DNA of 64,000 bases, from NCBI RefSeq assembly GCF_003597395.2, contig NC_133770.1, positions 18,797,200 to 18,861,199 of the forward strand, given 5' to 3'. Position 1 is the stretch's first letter. Each line of letters starts with the position of its first letter. The translations under genes were made by a program, and so were the position numbers. This DNA comes from Chelonoidis abingdonii (lineage: Eukaryota > Chordata > Testudines > Testudinidae). Positions 11,008-22,385 of the stretch are shown here, piece after piece. Under the pieces are notes generated by a model. That model made no database searches and was not told the origin of the DNA. It saw nothing but the letters and a program-made list of their open reading frames with translations.

Positions 11008-11118
11008 CTGTAAGCTCTTTGGGCAGACCACTTTTTGTTCTTTTTTTGTACAGTGCCTAGCACAGTGGGGTCCTCGGCCATGACTGGGGCTCCTAAGTGC
11101 TACTACAACACAAATAAT
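11008..11118 (+). repeat. CORE-SINE/L2-type 3' tail
   Basis: CTGTAAGCTCTTTGGGCAG, a T-rich spacer, then GTACAGTGCCTAGCACAGTG and CATGACTGGGGCTCCTAAGT, ending ACAACACAAATAATC. The best preserved uninterrupted tail copy in the window. Confidence 0.75.
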
Positions 11119-11369
11119 CTTCATGCTGCTAGCTTAGACAATTGTAACAACTTCACCCAAGTTGACTGAAGGCATTTAACTTTTGACAACAGAGAAGCAT
11201 GTAAAATCTTTGGCAAAATACAGTGAAGCCATCTGAAGCAGGAGGGGATTGACTATGGCTGCTGTGTGTCTGTGATATGAGCATTCTTTGCAGTTCACCC
11301 TAATTGAGTAACTCCAGTGTGGCTCCCTGGGATCCCAGTCCCACAGGGCAATTGTGTGGGGCTGCATAT

Positions 11370-11577
11370 CACAGGGGGCCCTGTGAAACTAAGTTGTTCA
11401 GGCTTCACCTTCAGCCCCAGGTGGTGGGGCTCAGGGCCCCAGTCTTCAGCCACATAAGGTGGGGCTTTGGCTTTCTGCCCTAGGCTCCACAAGTCTAACA
11501 CTGGCCCTGCTTGATGAACCCTATGAAACTTCTCAAGGCCTCCCAGATGGCCCCAGATCCCTGTTTGAGAACAACTG
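11370..11577. mobile_element. hAT-derived element, one end only
   Basis: The right end GTTTGAGAACAACTG is the inverted form of a hAT terminus of the CAGTGGTTCTCAA type. The GC-rich interior, with ACAGGGGGCCCTGTGAAACT at its left, is shared with 33581-33737. The left terminus is missing in both. Confidence 0.6.
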
Positions 11578-11619
11578 CTTTATTCACATTATGTGTACAT
11601 GAAGGCATGCACCAGAATT

Positions 11620-11766
11620 GTCAAAAGTAACTAGTGATTTTGGATGCCCAACATGAGGAACCACAAGAGGACTTGATTTTGAGAGTTTGGTTTCTAGTAT
11701 CAAATCCCTTTAGAGTGTCTGGATTTGGGCACCCAAAATCACTAGTCATTTTTAAAAATCTTGGCC
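11620..11766. mobile_element. Palindromic MITE
   Basis: ACTAGTGATTTTGGATGCCC on the left is mirrored by GGGCACCCAAAATCACTAGT on the right, ending AAAAATCTTGGCCC. Same general type as the MITE at 3126-3240. Confidence 0.65.
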
Positions 11767-11779
11767 CTATTCCCTGGAG

Positions 11780-12480
11780 AGAATTGGGAAAATTATCAAG
11801 GCACAAATGGTAGTTAGGCTCCCAATTCTCACACCAACTCAACGAGAGTTGGACACCTCCCTCCACTCTGTGCCTCTGGAAATACTCCCTAGGATCTAAA
11901 AACTGCAAAACGGAAATGAGAAATCAGTGCTCAATAGTCTGCCTGTGTTTTGGTGGTGCTGTTTCACTGCCCAGCTAAAGGCAGTTAGATGAGCAAGCAT
12001 AGCCTCTCACCATTTAATAGAAACAAAAATGAATTGCATTAGAATAAACATATTTCCTTGCCCTTGAAGGGTGATTAAACTTCTTTTACTGGTGGAAAAG
12101 GGAGCTTAATAGAGTTATAGGTGTTTTAAAACTCATAAAAGAAATTTTTACATTCCCCCTTCACGGGTGAGCTGTCATTAGTCATATGTTCGCAAGCTTA
12201 TTACTTTTCGCCATTCAGAGCCTGGCAGCATGGTTAGAGAGCTTTGCGTGTACTCTCTTTCCTTTCCATGCTTTTCACCAGTGGTTCATGAGTGCTTTTG
12301 CTTTCTTTCAGGGAATTCTAGCCACTTGCAGTCCTGTGTTAAAAAGAGGACAAATAATGGATTCAGGAGCTCACTCTTTGTTGATTCACCCAGCTCTGTA
12401 TTTGCCAGATATCCAGCCCTCTAAGCTCTGGTTGGTTTTCTTCTGTCAATTGATGAAAACTGTATAGGTGAATACATGTT
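11780..12480. other. Unique sequence
   Basis: No gene or repeat supported. Plus-strand frames at 12186-12467 overlap in two phases and lack any recognised domain. Confidence 0.4.
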
Positions 12481-12985
12481 AGACTGTAAGCTTTGCAGGC
12501 CAGGGACTCTTGTTTTATGCTTGTACAGTCCCTAGCACAATGGGGTCCTGCCAGGACCGGCGCCAGGGTTTCTGGCACCCTAGGCGCCAGGCCATTTCGC
12601 CACCCCGCGCGCGGGTCTCGCGGCTCCAGTGGACCTGCCGCAGGCATTCCCGCGGAGGGTCCACTGGTCCGCGGCTCTGGTGGAGCTGCCCTGCCGCAGG
12701 GGCATAGCTGCGCAAGTCTCACCCCGAGGCCGCGACCAGGATCTCCGCAAATCCTGCTGCGTCCACCGGAGACCGAGACCTAGCAGACCCCCTCAGATCG
12801 ACTGCGCGGCCACGTTTCCACTGAGGATGCCCACCTCTTGCCCCTGGGCAAAATGTGCCCCCCCCCATAATGCTGGCACCCTAGGCGACTGCCTAAGTCA
12901 CCTAAATGAAAGCGCCGGCCCTGGGTCCTGCCCTGGTTCATAACTGGGGATCCCCTACGGATCCCACAGTACAAACAATATATAT
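12481..12985 (+). repeat. SINE 3' tail split by a hAT element
   Basis: Left part: AGACTGTAAGCTTTGCAGGC and CCTAGCACAATGGGGTCCTG. Right part resumes after 12923 with CATAACTGGGGATCCC and ACAGTACAAACAATA. Together they reconstitute the same tail as at 11008-11118. Confidence 0.8.
12552..12923. mobile_element. hAT transposon derivative, 372 bp
   Basis: Termini CAGGACCGGCGCC and AGCGCCGGCCCTG are inverted repeats. A perfect 8-bp duplication GGTCCTGC flanks it (12544-12551 and 12924-12931), the hAT signature. The interior is GC-rich, rich in CCGCAGGCATTCC-like strings, and holds several overlapping open frames in different phases that show no transposase motif. The interior is shared with 58030-58406. 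Confidence 0.93.
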
Positions 12986-13196
12986 ATGTTCATGTTTTGA
13001 CCAACTGTGTCAGATTCCTGTGTTTCCTAATGCTTAGAATAGGAAGTAAATGCAGTACCTGAGACAGCAGAGTGTGGACAAATGACTTTGTTTTAATGGT
13101 CACTATTGTATCTATGCAACTCAGAATTTAAAAGAAATATTCAGCAAAAATATAAGGACTAGAGCTTTAGCACTGTGGGCTACATTTCCATATCTG

Positions 13197-13262
13197 GGAG
13201 TCCTTGCAGCACCTTAGAGACTAACACATTTATTTGGGGATAAGCTTTTGTGGGCAAAACCC
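13197..13262 (-). mobile_element. 66-bp PLE tail insertion
   Basis: GGAGTCCTTGCAGCACCTTA to GTGGGCAAAACC is the inverted PLE terminal sequence. It is flanked by a 14-bp target duplication with one mismatch: CATTTCCATATCTG (13183-13196) and CATTTCCATTTCTG (13263-13276). An extremely short retrotransposed copy. Confidence 0.85.
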
Positions 13263-13276
13263 CATTTCCATTTCTG

Positions 13277-15090
13277 AAGGGACTCAGTTCAGTTGAAAGA
13301 TGGATTCCATACGCTGAAACGGCAGAGAACTAGGGCTCCAATCCCAGAAAGAAGTAGCTGAGCACAGCTGACGTTTGCAGAAGGGGTTCGCATGCACACA
13401 TCCGGAACAAGACTGCCGAGACCTCCGCTCCTATTGAACCATCTTCATAAGTAGCCAGCTCTTCAAAAGCTCTCAGCTCTTAAAGAAACATTGAATTTTT
13501 TTTTAAATCTGCCCATCCCCCCCTCCCCGCCCCATCTCATGTATGAAGTGCTGAAGCCTTTAAGAATATTTAACAACACAGCAGCATGGTGGGAGAAGCA
13601 TGTGGCCTAGAAATCACCCCTGCAATGATCTAAAAGATTCTCCCAACAAGTTCTGGAGGCATTTATTTTAAATACACTTCATTCAACAAAAACATAAGCT
13701 TCTACAGAAGTGTTGGGTCAGTTTTGCCCAGTTTTTCTGTTAGAAGATTCTGCATCATTCATCTCATCATTAACTTTCTCCCCTTCTATATTTTAATAAA
13801 CACTCAGTACACATCACACCCCACATGCTCAAACACATACTTTAGAGAGAATTTACCTTTCAAGTGCTCAGATACCACATTGAGGCAGGCAGTATATATA
13901 CCTGTATACATCTATCATCTCCATTTTATTTTGCTACATATACCAGAGTTCATTTCAATAAACCTGCTAAAGAAATAAAGCAGTTTTTTTAAAAATCTTG
14001 GCACTGAAAATAACTTCTGAAGCAGTAGAAATGACCTTAAGTCAATGTTCTTTTAGAGGCTTAGCTCTGCTCACAAGATAAAATATTGTGCAAATATTGT
14101 CTGTGCTGACATACACCCTCAGCAAACTTCAATAAACTTGAGTGGGGGTACAAATCCCAGAACTTGGCCTATATATGGTAAGATCAAAATGATAATGCGT
14201 GGATAATATTTCACTTTCTAGACACAAGTCAACAACTCAGAATGCTAGGATGGAGCCTAACGCTCGTGGGTAAAACAAACTTTGGAGAAAATTTTTTTGT
14301 ATCTTGTTAAATATATAGCCCGTGTGAACTAAACGTCTCCGTCACTCACAAATTCAAAGCTCTCAGCATTCTGAATGGAGCCCAAGCATAACAGTTACTT
14401 GATGCCTGGCACTTTACTGCTCTCTATTATAACAAATCTCTAGTGTGAAATACTGTTAATTGATCATTATGAAATCCTGATCATTTTAGTGCTGCTGTAA
14501 ATTTAAAAAAAAATGATTTTGTACTTGAGTGCAGTGAGGGTATTATTAACTCTTACAACATGGGCAGAATTTGGGGGACCCATGTGATTGGTCAATACTA
14601 GCTTCTAGCCCTGTATGTAAATCACAAACTCAACAGGTTCATTAGTCTGCATACTTAGTTGCCAATAAAAAGGCAAGGAAAAAAAGAACTGGAGGAAAAT
14701 CTTTAACTCTATTCCCTTTTGTTGTGTGGTGGTGTCTTGTCTCAGAGGAGTATAAGTACACTAGGGGCTTTAGCTATATTGGTAGCTTGATGCTGTAGCA
14801 TCTTCAAAAGATCTATCTATTATAGCCACAGATTAGCTGACTCATCGGTGGGCTAGCTCTTTGAAGTTGCTGCAGCCTAGAGGAGATGCCAATGTGTTCA
14901 TAAAAGACTGTTCCATTAAAAGACAATTATGTTGCTCAGCTCCAAGTTCTGAAGACATTGCTCCTCCGAAAAACGCAGTTGTTTTTCCAGACACCACTGC
15001 AGTGTCAGTCACAGCAACTGCAAATCACCCACTCCCTAGGTAGTGGCAGGCAGAGAAGAAACTTGGCACGGTCTAGTGGCTTGACCATCA
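13277..15090. other. Unique AT-rich non-coding sequence
   Basis: Contains a C/T-rich low-complexity stretch near 13500-13530. A plus-strand frame at 13724-13978 is AT-driven without a domain. Confidence 0.4.
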
Positions 15091-15095
15091 CCAAG

Positions 15096-15165
15096 GAAGC
15101 AAAGAACTCCTGGGTTCTAATCTTGGCTCTTGGATATAACATGTTTTGTGGCCTGAGGCAAAACA
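15096..15165 (+). repeat. MIR head fragment
   Basis: AACTCCTGGGTTCTAATCTTGGCTC followed by TGTGGCCTGAGGCAA corresponds to the box B and following segment of a MIR/CORE-SINE. Confidence 0.45.
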
Positions 15166-15179
15166 TGTAAGCCAGCGTT

Positions 15180-16146
15180 TTCAGTCCAGTAGTATACATT
15201 TAAATATGTGGCCTGTCTTCCCTCCATCCTTCACTGGTGCTCAGAATGCAGAGCTGCCATTAAAGCACCAATGTTCAGCATTATGATGATCACAGTTATG
15301 CTAACTGTTCTGTCTCATGCTCCATCTCTAGCTGTATATTTGAAGTGTCTCCTATTTAGCTGCAGCAGTCTCTGCTGAAGCTTCTTGCATAGGTTTCCTA
15401 TTTAAACAATAAATTAAGACACCAAATATCCAAGGGGTTTGGTGCCTTGTGTTTCTGAAAGGGATCCTGAAGTTTACACTGAGAACATCCATTCAGAATT
15501 TGCGGTGGGTTTGGAGAACCCACATTAGTGATAGGACCTGCATTTTTGGCTGCTCTGGGCCATGCTAGGCCTTAATCTGACATTCTCCTCCACTGAAATG
15601 GTTTGCTGGGTCACATAGCTCCAGTGGTGCTGACCTGAGCAAAGACAACTTGAAGGGCATTGTTTGTGGCTTCAGACCCAATGATCTGATCACTCTGACC
15701 CTTCACTCATTCAGGATAGGTATTACTGCTGTTCCTGCTTCCAAAAACTAGGGGTTGCATCACTCACGTAGCAAAGAAGAGCCCTCCACAGTGACCCCAC
15801 TCCCTATGCAAGGCTCCACTGCAGAGAACACTCTCAAAGGGGCGGCAGGGGGGAGCGCGTTGTCGGTGCTGATGAGCAAGTGAACCGCAGTTTGATTTTC
15901 CCCATTGCCCATTAGGGAATATTCATATTATGGCTTTTGGCAGCCGAAGCACCCAGCATGCAAACCTCTTGCTAAAACAAATCCAAACACAAATTGAAAG
16001 TGAAAGAACACTGACACTGCAGTGATTTTACCCCTTAGCTTGTCACAAACATGCAGTGGGCGTAGTGTTGGAGAGAGAATGGAACCTGCCCTGCTGCCAC
16101 TGTTTTTCCAGCATTGCTGGCTTCTTATTGTATTTCAGCCAAGCAA
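15180..16146. other. Unique sequence, candidate conserved non-coding
   Basis: No repeat recognised over about 950 bp. The stretch at about 15890-16060 lacks transposon signatures and has balanced composition; conservation cannot be judged from one sequence. Confidence 0.35.
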
Positions 16147-16250
16147 AGGAACATAAGAATTTGTTCCATGCTATATCAGACCCCACTAGTCCACCTAGTT
16201 CAATATTTCATCACCTACCTTAGCTTCAAAGGAAAATGCCCATACCTATC
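16147..16250 (-). mobile_element. CR1 3' end fragment (minus), degraded
   Basis: GGAACATAAGAATTTGTTCC, then ATATCAGACCCCACTAGTCCA, resembles the start of the minus-strand CR1 at 38741 (AGAACATAAGAACGGCCATA). Confidence 0.5.
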
Positions 16251-16329
16251 TGTTACTGTTGAGCTATGTAAGGGTTAAGCAAACAACTGGGAGAGCGCTG
16301 GTAAACAGAGATGGTATTAAGGAGTAGAG

Positions 16330-16642
16330 GAGGAGTGGGCAACCTTTCAGAAGTAGTGTGACGAGTCTTCATTTACTCACTCTAATTTAAGGTTTCACGT
16401 GCCAGTAATACATTTTAACGTTTTTAGAAGGTTTCTTTCTCTAAGTCTATAATACATAATTAAACTATTGTTGTATGTAAAGTAAATAAGATTTTTAAAA
16501 TGTTTAAGAAGCCTCATTTAAAATTAAATTAAAATGCAACAAGTCCCCCAGACCGGTGACCAGGACCCGGGCAGTATGAGTGCCACTGAAAATCAGCTCG
16601 CATGCCGCCTTCGGCACACATGCCATAGGTTGCCTACCCCTG
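16330..16642. mobile_element. hAT element, 313 bp
   Basis: Left end GAGGAGTGGGCAACCTTTC and right end GGTTGCCTACCCCTG are inverted repeats of the CAGGGGTRGGCAAC type. A perfect 8-bp duplication GAGTAGAG flanks it (16322-16329 and 16643-16650). Non-coding, AT-rich interior. Confidence 0.92.
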
Positions 16643-17261
16643 GAGTAGAGGCACAGACAAGCACCACTTCTGTGCTTGATAAAGTGCAGCCACCTCTCTG
16701 CGCTTGATAGATTTAGGGCTACACCTCTCCCTTCCCTTCTCCTTGTTAAGGGTTTGATAAGGTTGCAGCTGCTTAAGGAATGCGGGGATCTAAAGAATAC
16801 CTTTGGGATAAAGTAGTGTTATCTCCCCCTCTCTTCCTTTCCCAGCTACACAGGTGAGTTTGAGATCATGGCCCCTTCCTCCCTTCCCAGCAAACTGCTG
16901 ATCCAGGGAGTTCAGGACTGCAGTTATAGCAAAGAAATGTATCGTCAAAGTAAAAATTATCTGTAGAATATGCAATGCTGTAAACAGTAATCGGGGGCAG
17001 GAATAAATATATTCAGTATAGGGTTATTAATATTCATTTTATGGGTATTCATATTACTCCATAAGGGCTTTGGGGGCATTGTAGTAAATATAGGAATTTA
17101 CATACCAACTTAAATAAAAGGAATGTGCCGTGACTAATCCAGGGCTTACTCAACAACGAGGTCAAGGGGAACAAGTCCTGCAATAAAGAAGCCTGTCTAC
17201 TCAAATCCATCTCTGGCTCACCCTGTTCTTCTTCCAACAGTTACTCTAGTGGCTGAGTACC

Positions 17262-17478
17262 TCACAACACCCTGTGAGGTAAGGAAATGCTATGATCTCC
17301 ACTTTATGTAAGGGAAATGGAGGCACAGAGAGACAAGCTGCCAGATTTTTGAAGATATTAGGCACCTATCTGTGTTTGAAAATCTGGCCCTAATTGAGTT
17401 GGTCAAGGTCGCATGGCAAGTCTGTAACAGAGCAGGGAATCAGGTGTCCCAAATCCCTGGCTAGCACCTTAACTTCTA
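17262..17478 (-). repeat. MIR, minus, interrupted by a MITE
   Basis: CACAACACCCTGTGAGGTAAG, then GGAAATGGAGGCACAGAGAG, then GTTGGTCAAGGTCGCATGGC and ACCTTAACTTCTAGATTATCC follow reverse-complement MIR order. Split at 17340-17390. Confidence 0.75.
17340..17390. mobile_element. Short palindromic MITE nested in MIR
   Basis: GCCAGATTTTTGAAGATATT and GTTTGAAAATCTGGCCC are inverted. It interrupts the MIR at essentially the position used by the MITE at 3126-3240. Confidence 0.65.
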
Positions 17479-17574
17479 GATTATCCTTTCACTCTGTGGA
17501 TAAATACATACCAGCTTCTGTGTAGAGAAAGTGTATCCCTATCCCCAGGCATGTATGGGTTGGTATTTGCCTTC

Positions 17575-18188
17575 TGTGATGGGGTTCCCGCACCGCTCCT
17601 GGAGCCTCCTCCTGGCCATCCTGGGGAATAGCTATGCCCAGTGCTGCGCTCTCCTCAGTGGGCTCTCTACCCATCTTCTGCTCTCAGTTTGCAGTCTCTC
17701 TCACTCTCAGAGCAACAGCTTCTGGTTCATGGCTTGGCCCTTCTGCCAGGTCACGAAGGTCCTCCCCTCTAGGGAAATCACAGTCCCTCCAGACCAGCTA
17801 TTCAGCTGACATCTCCAATACCCTATGCCACAACCCAGCCGTTGGTAGGGGAATCCAGGCCTGCCCTCTACACTGGGTTCCAGCCCAGGGACCCTATTAC
17901 ATGCAGCCAAGGCCTGTACTGTCCTAGCTCTTGCTGCTGTTTCCCTGGGCTTCTTCCTACATAACTGGTTCCTCTCCCTCTTTTTCTAGCCCACTCTCCC
18001 ACCTCTCAGAGAGAGGCTGCAGACTCCTTCCCTGCAGGCCCCCTTTTCCACTTGCAGCTTCTGGGCTTTCCTGTTCCTACCCAGTCAAGCCTGCTTCTAA
18101 TTAGTGGCCTCTTTGTAGCCTACATTTCTCCCCTATGTGCTGCTTAATTGGTTAATTAGGCCTGCCTGGCCTAATTTACACTGTCAGA
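17575..18188. mobile_element. Probable LTR-derived repeat
   Basis: A GC-rich block beginning TGTGATGGGGTTCCC and ending in TTTACACTGTCA, so it has TG...CA ends, in otherwise AT-rich surroundings. Composition resembles the LTR block at 57303-58013. No convincing target duplication was found, and orientation is unclear. Several overlapping frames lie inside; none shows a known domain. Confidence 0.4.
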
Positions 18189-18985
18189 GCCAGTGTGGGA
18201 AATACACATTACATCCTTGCATGAAAGTTCCTATTACATTTATAAGCATCTTCAATGTAATGTCTAATCCTTTTTTAATCCTACTAAACTGTTGCCATGA
18301 GTTCCATATTATTCATAATATGATCCAAACACTAATAACAAAAAGAATCCCCTGCTTAATTTGTGAATCAGGTTTTTTATTATGGAAACTGTTTTGAAAC
18401 ATTAATTCTATCAGTTGTTACCTGTGTCCCTTCAAATTAAACAAAAAATAGGTACATATATTTGCTCCTTCTAAATACTGTTCTGAAATAAGCACTTTGG
18501 GAAAAAATAAAGCTAAGAAAACAGCAGATTTAGGAAAAGTAATAAATGCTTTTGTTTTTCTTGGTGCAGTCAGGCATGATTAGTTCCAAGGTGGCATTAG
18601 AGTAACAGAAGAACCTGTGTTAAATGGGAAATAGCTCTGTTTGCTCAAAATAAATGTAAAGAAATTGTGAGATTTTCTGAATTCATTGTTGAGAAGATAA
18701 GGCCAAAAGCTGAAGTGATGTCAGTGCAAGAATCTTTAAACACAGAGGAGTCATTTCTCCTGTCAGTACTATGGGGATTCCAATAATGTCTATGGATTAA
18801 GTACCTTTCGTAGTAGATTTCTGCACCCTGCTGATCCAGTAGCCATGAAACACAGCTGAGCAGTGGAAATTGCTTTAGTTCATGACTTCCCACAGACTCG
18901 CTGCTTCTTGTCTATCCGAGAAGTGAATTAACAGCAATATTAATCAGAAGAGTGGGATCCAAGTCATTCATTCCTCTGACTTCTT
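18189..18985. other. Unique AT-rich sequence
   Basis: Nothing recognised. Confidence 0.4.
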
Positions 18986-18989
18986 CTTG

Positions 18990-19258
18990 TATGTCTACAC
19001 TACAGTGGCGCAGCTACAGCATTACAGCTGTGCCACTGTAGCGCTGTTGGGTAGATGCTTCCTACCTTGATGGAAGGGTTTTTTCTGTCAATGTAGGTAA
19101 TCCACCTCTCCAAGAGGTGGTAGCTAGGTTGTTGGAAGAATTCTACAGTGAGGATCAGATCAACCAAATTACGTTGCATAGGGCACAACATTTTTTTTTA
19201 CAGCACTGAGTGATGTAGCTAGGGGTCAACCTGAGTTTTATGTATAGACCGGGCCCCA
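18990..19258. mobile_element. Harbinger-type MITE, degraded
   Basis: Starts TATGTCTACACTACAGTGG and ends GTTTTATGTATAGACCGGG, a weak inverted match to the TIR type of 8448-9603. A local palindrome AGCTACAGCATTACAGCTGTG lies at the left end. Non-coding. Confidence 0.55.
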
Positions 19259-19274
19259 ATGAATATTCTTGGGT

Positions 19275-19345
19275 TCATTGTAAACTCTTCAGGGAATGGC
19301 TCTGTATCTTGTACAGTGCCAAGCACACTATCAGCAGTTAAATAA
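19275..19345 (+). repeat. SINE 3' tail, degraded
   Basis: TTGTAAACTCTTCAGGGAATG and TGTACAGTGCCAAGCACACT match the tail family. Confidence 0.5.
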
Positions 19346-19449
19346 CTCCATGGTGGCTTCCAGTGGGGAATCAAATCTCATTATTTTATTTTAAATTATT
19401 TTTTTTTAAGCAAAATAAAAAGCCCCATACAGAAGTAAAAGTTATTCCT

Positions 19450-19561
19450 TTATAACATGCTCTTTGGAACAAGGATTGTCTTTTCCTTGTGTTGTACAGA
19501 ATCTGGAACAGTGGGGCCTTGGTCCTTAATTGGGGCCTCTAGCTGCTACCATAATACATCA
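19450..19561 (+). repeat. CORE-SINE/L2-type 3' tail
   Basis: GCTCTTTGGAACAAGGATTG, TGTTGTACAGAATCTGGAAC, AATTGGGGCCTCTAGCTGC and CATAATACATCATAA match the tail order seen at 11008. Confidence 0.65.
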
Positions 19562-21190
19562 TAACATGACTATCAGTAATGTTTCTTCTGTAGAGTAGCT
19601 CTCTTCTCCTTTAACACAAATGGGTGAGTTTAGGGTGGACAGACCTTTAAATGTTCTTGTGTAACTTGTGCCCTCGACAATCACATCTGAGTCATCTACA
19701 TAGTCTCTTGACTGCTTCCACAACCATCTGTTCACATGGCCTGCTGCCCACTCAGAAACTGGTCATACCCTCTCCCTTGGATACATGGTTGCAACCAATG
19801 ATGAGCTTAGAAAAGGACAGCTTGCATGATACTACAAGAGACCTATCCAGCAGGGATTCCCTTCCCTGTGTCTTATGGATGAGTGTATGTGAGAGCTTCT
19901 CCTTTCTAACTTTTTCTTAGTCCCTGCTGGTGATGTGAGAAGACACAGGAAGTGAGTCTTTCATTTCTTCCTGAGGACACTGATGTCCCTGACCATTCTC
20001 TGCTTAGGGGCACTATTTCAAAATTAACCCCAGTTTCTAGGAAGGGCCTGCTCCTGCCTTCCTTGAATCCAGTGGCAAAGCTTCCATAGACCTCCATGGC
20101 AGCAAGACAGGCCATAGTGAGTAGAGCACCAGGGTGATGTACGCACAATGGCTGGTATTGCTTAGGAGGCCAGCTGCTGCGTTTTGAGCTGACTGGTACA
20201 TTTTTTTCCTTATGGCAGGTGCCACTATTCATGTGCTCTGGTATGAATCTTAGAGGTGCAAATTGTATTTATGAGAAGGAAGCTGCCCTTCTACAGATCT
20301 ACCTGCAAATTAAATGAGAAATGACACACGATATCAGGAAGACTTTCTTTCATGTATTCATGCAGGTCATTTTTCACTATGTAGAATGTGAACAGGAGTA
20401 GTGAGCACTGGTCCTTCATTTTTAAGGAGGGTTAGAACAGAGAGACTTATTTGAAGGGAGTAAACATCCTCAGAGGAAAGCAGGTGGCAGGTCCAATTCA
20501 ACACGACATTAATTAAACTAGAGATTCTGGTAGCCAAGTATCAGCTGGTCCATAGATAGTTTGTAGGAATTTTTTGTATGGATTGATTTCAGAGAATGTT
20601 TATTGCAACTTTTTATCACAGCTAACAAAAGCTGGTCAAATACCTTGATAAATCTTGACCTCCCAGCATGATCATAAACTCTCTGTGAACAGATAGTGAT
20701 TTATGCTCTGTGGTGAAATCCTCACTTCTGTAAGTAGTTCTTGGTCAGTAGTTTGACCAGAAGGTATCCTGGCTGGGCTATTCAAAAGCACTCAGCATGG
20801 GCCTATCTCTGCTCCTTTTCAACTCAGTGGCAGTTTTCCCAGTGGCCTCTATGAGAGTAGAATTATGACCACTGCTATCTTGGCTGACACACCAAAGATT
20901 GAACTGGCACCTCCAGAGCCAAAAGCATAAGTCTCTACAACTTGAACTAAAGAATGTGTCAATGCTGAACCTACTCCTTTTAACATACATGTTATATGTT
21001 CTCCCCTCAAGTCAGTGAATTGTGTCCAACTGGTATTTATGGTGGCCATTGTTTTATATTGATCATTTTGGGCTCTTAATATTCAGAAGCAGCAGGCATT
21101 CTATTGACAGTCAGTACCAAATCTAACTAGAGACGCACTCTGATTACAGTATTTAATTAATTAAGGGTAAGTGCCTGAGCATTAGGGTAA
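19562..21190. other. Unique non-coding sequence
   Basis: Frames on the minus strand at 19906-20232 and 20778-21049 have no domain and overlap others. No repeat recognised. Confidence 0.4.
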
Positions 21191-21195
21191 TTGGA

Positions 21196-21310
21196 ATTAT
21201 CAGTATTATGCAGTGTACTGCTGTAAATTGTCATGCACTGAAGTCCTGCTCGCCTGACTTATGTGAGTAATCCCATTGAAGGTAACAGAACTACTTGTAT
21301 GTAGGATTTC
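21196..21310. mobile_element. Palindromic MITE relic
   Basis: GAGTAATCCCATTGAAGG flanked by AAGTCCTGCTCGCC and GTAGGATTTCCCCCTC, the arms of an imperfect palindrome of the 'CCTGATCCTGCA' family. Confidence 0.45.
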
Positions 21311-22100
21311 CCCCTCAGGGCATACTGATTTGATGGGATATTTAGGTTCTGCCTTTACTGAAAGTCATATTAGCTGAGTTTTTTCTCTGTTTCATATTAT
21401 TATTATTCAGTTACAGTGTCATGTAAGTTTCAAGGTCACAAAATCACCGTAAGCCTTGATTCTGTGCTTCACGCTCAGGCAATGCTTGCATCGAAATGAA
21501 TCAGTAAGGAGTGTAGGATCAGCTTCTTGGTATAACGTGCTTGTCTTTTGGATCTAGCTGAGCCCTGCTTAGCTGTATGATATCTCAGCTCCACTTCCCC
21601 ATTGCTGTTCCTGAATCTTTCCAAGAACCGTATTAAGACTGAAGCCAAACACACACAAAATACTACAAATAATAGATTCAAGGCTTATCTGGGTTTCTCC
21701 TCACACTGGCTGAAATGCAGTTCACTGTCTCCAAGAAAGCTAAAATAGCTTTTATAGCAGTCACAGGTATGTGGCCTGGGTGCAGTTTCTACCTCCCAGC
21801 ACCAGCCTTGCCTCTTATGTTTGATTGGAGATCTACCACAAGGAGGGCAGGCAGTTTCTATTAACTAGGAGGAGCTTTAAAATATACCATGGATTCCACC
21901 ATGAAAACTGAGAAGAGGATAATTTGCACAACCCTTGCAAACTCTACCCATGCCATTTCACTAACCGGTTTTGCTTGCTTCTGAGTTGCAACCATTTTGC
22001 ATTGCCATAACCTCTGCTTGACCCCATCACCTTGACTACTGATCAGGATCTATGGTGGACCATGCACTGAATCTGTAAGCTTTGCTTAAATGCATAGTCT
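21311..22100. other. Unique sequence
   Basis: No gene or repeat supported. Confidence 0.4.
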
Positions 22101-22365
22101 GATAGAGTCACAGATTTATTTTTAAAGGCTAAGTGCAATCGCTTTAATCATGCAGTCCAGTGGTTCTCAACATCATCACAGTCTAACCCCATATTTCAAC
22201 AGAAAAGAGTTTGGGAGCCCTCCCTCACCCCAACATCCCATCTAGCTATAAAGTAAAGGGGAATGGTTCCAACCCATAGGTTGAAAACACCCACTGTCTA
22301 GCCTGATCTCCTGGCCAATACAGGATGCCTGATCACCAGGCCTAGATGCCACAACCACACAATAG
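22101..22365 (-). mobile_element. CR1 3' end (minus) split by a hAT MITE
   Basis: GATAGAGTCACAGATTTATT before, and CTAGCCTGATCTCCTGGCC with AATACAGG after, the hAT at 22158-22296 read together as a decayed minus-strand CR1 3' end (compare 55085-55200). Confidence 0.55.
22158..22296. mobile_element. hAT MITE, 139 bp
   Basis: Ends CAGTGGTTCTCAACATC and GGTTGAAAACACCCACTG are inverted repeats typical of Charlie-like hATs. Target duplication is no longer clean. Confidence 0.7.
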
Positions 22366-22385
22366 ACGAAGAAGGCCATACCGAT

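Noticed and set aside
12493..12974. Cluster of overlapping open frames on both strands (up to 119 codons)
   Set aside because: They lie in the GC-rich hAT interior, overlap in several phases and show no domain; high GC lowers stop frequency.
17575..18188. Clear LTR with target duplication
   Set aside because: TG...CA ends are present but flanking 5-mers do not match, so only a probable LTR-derived repeat is claimed.
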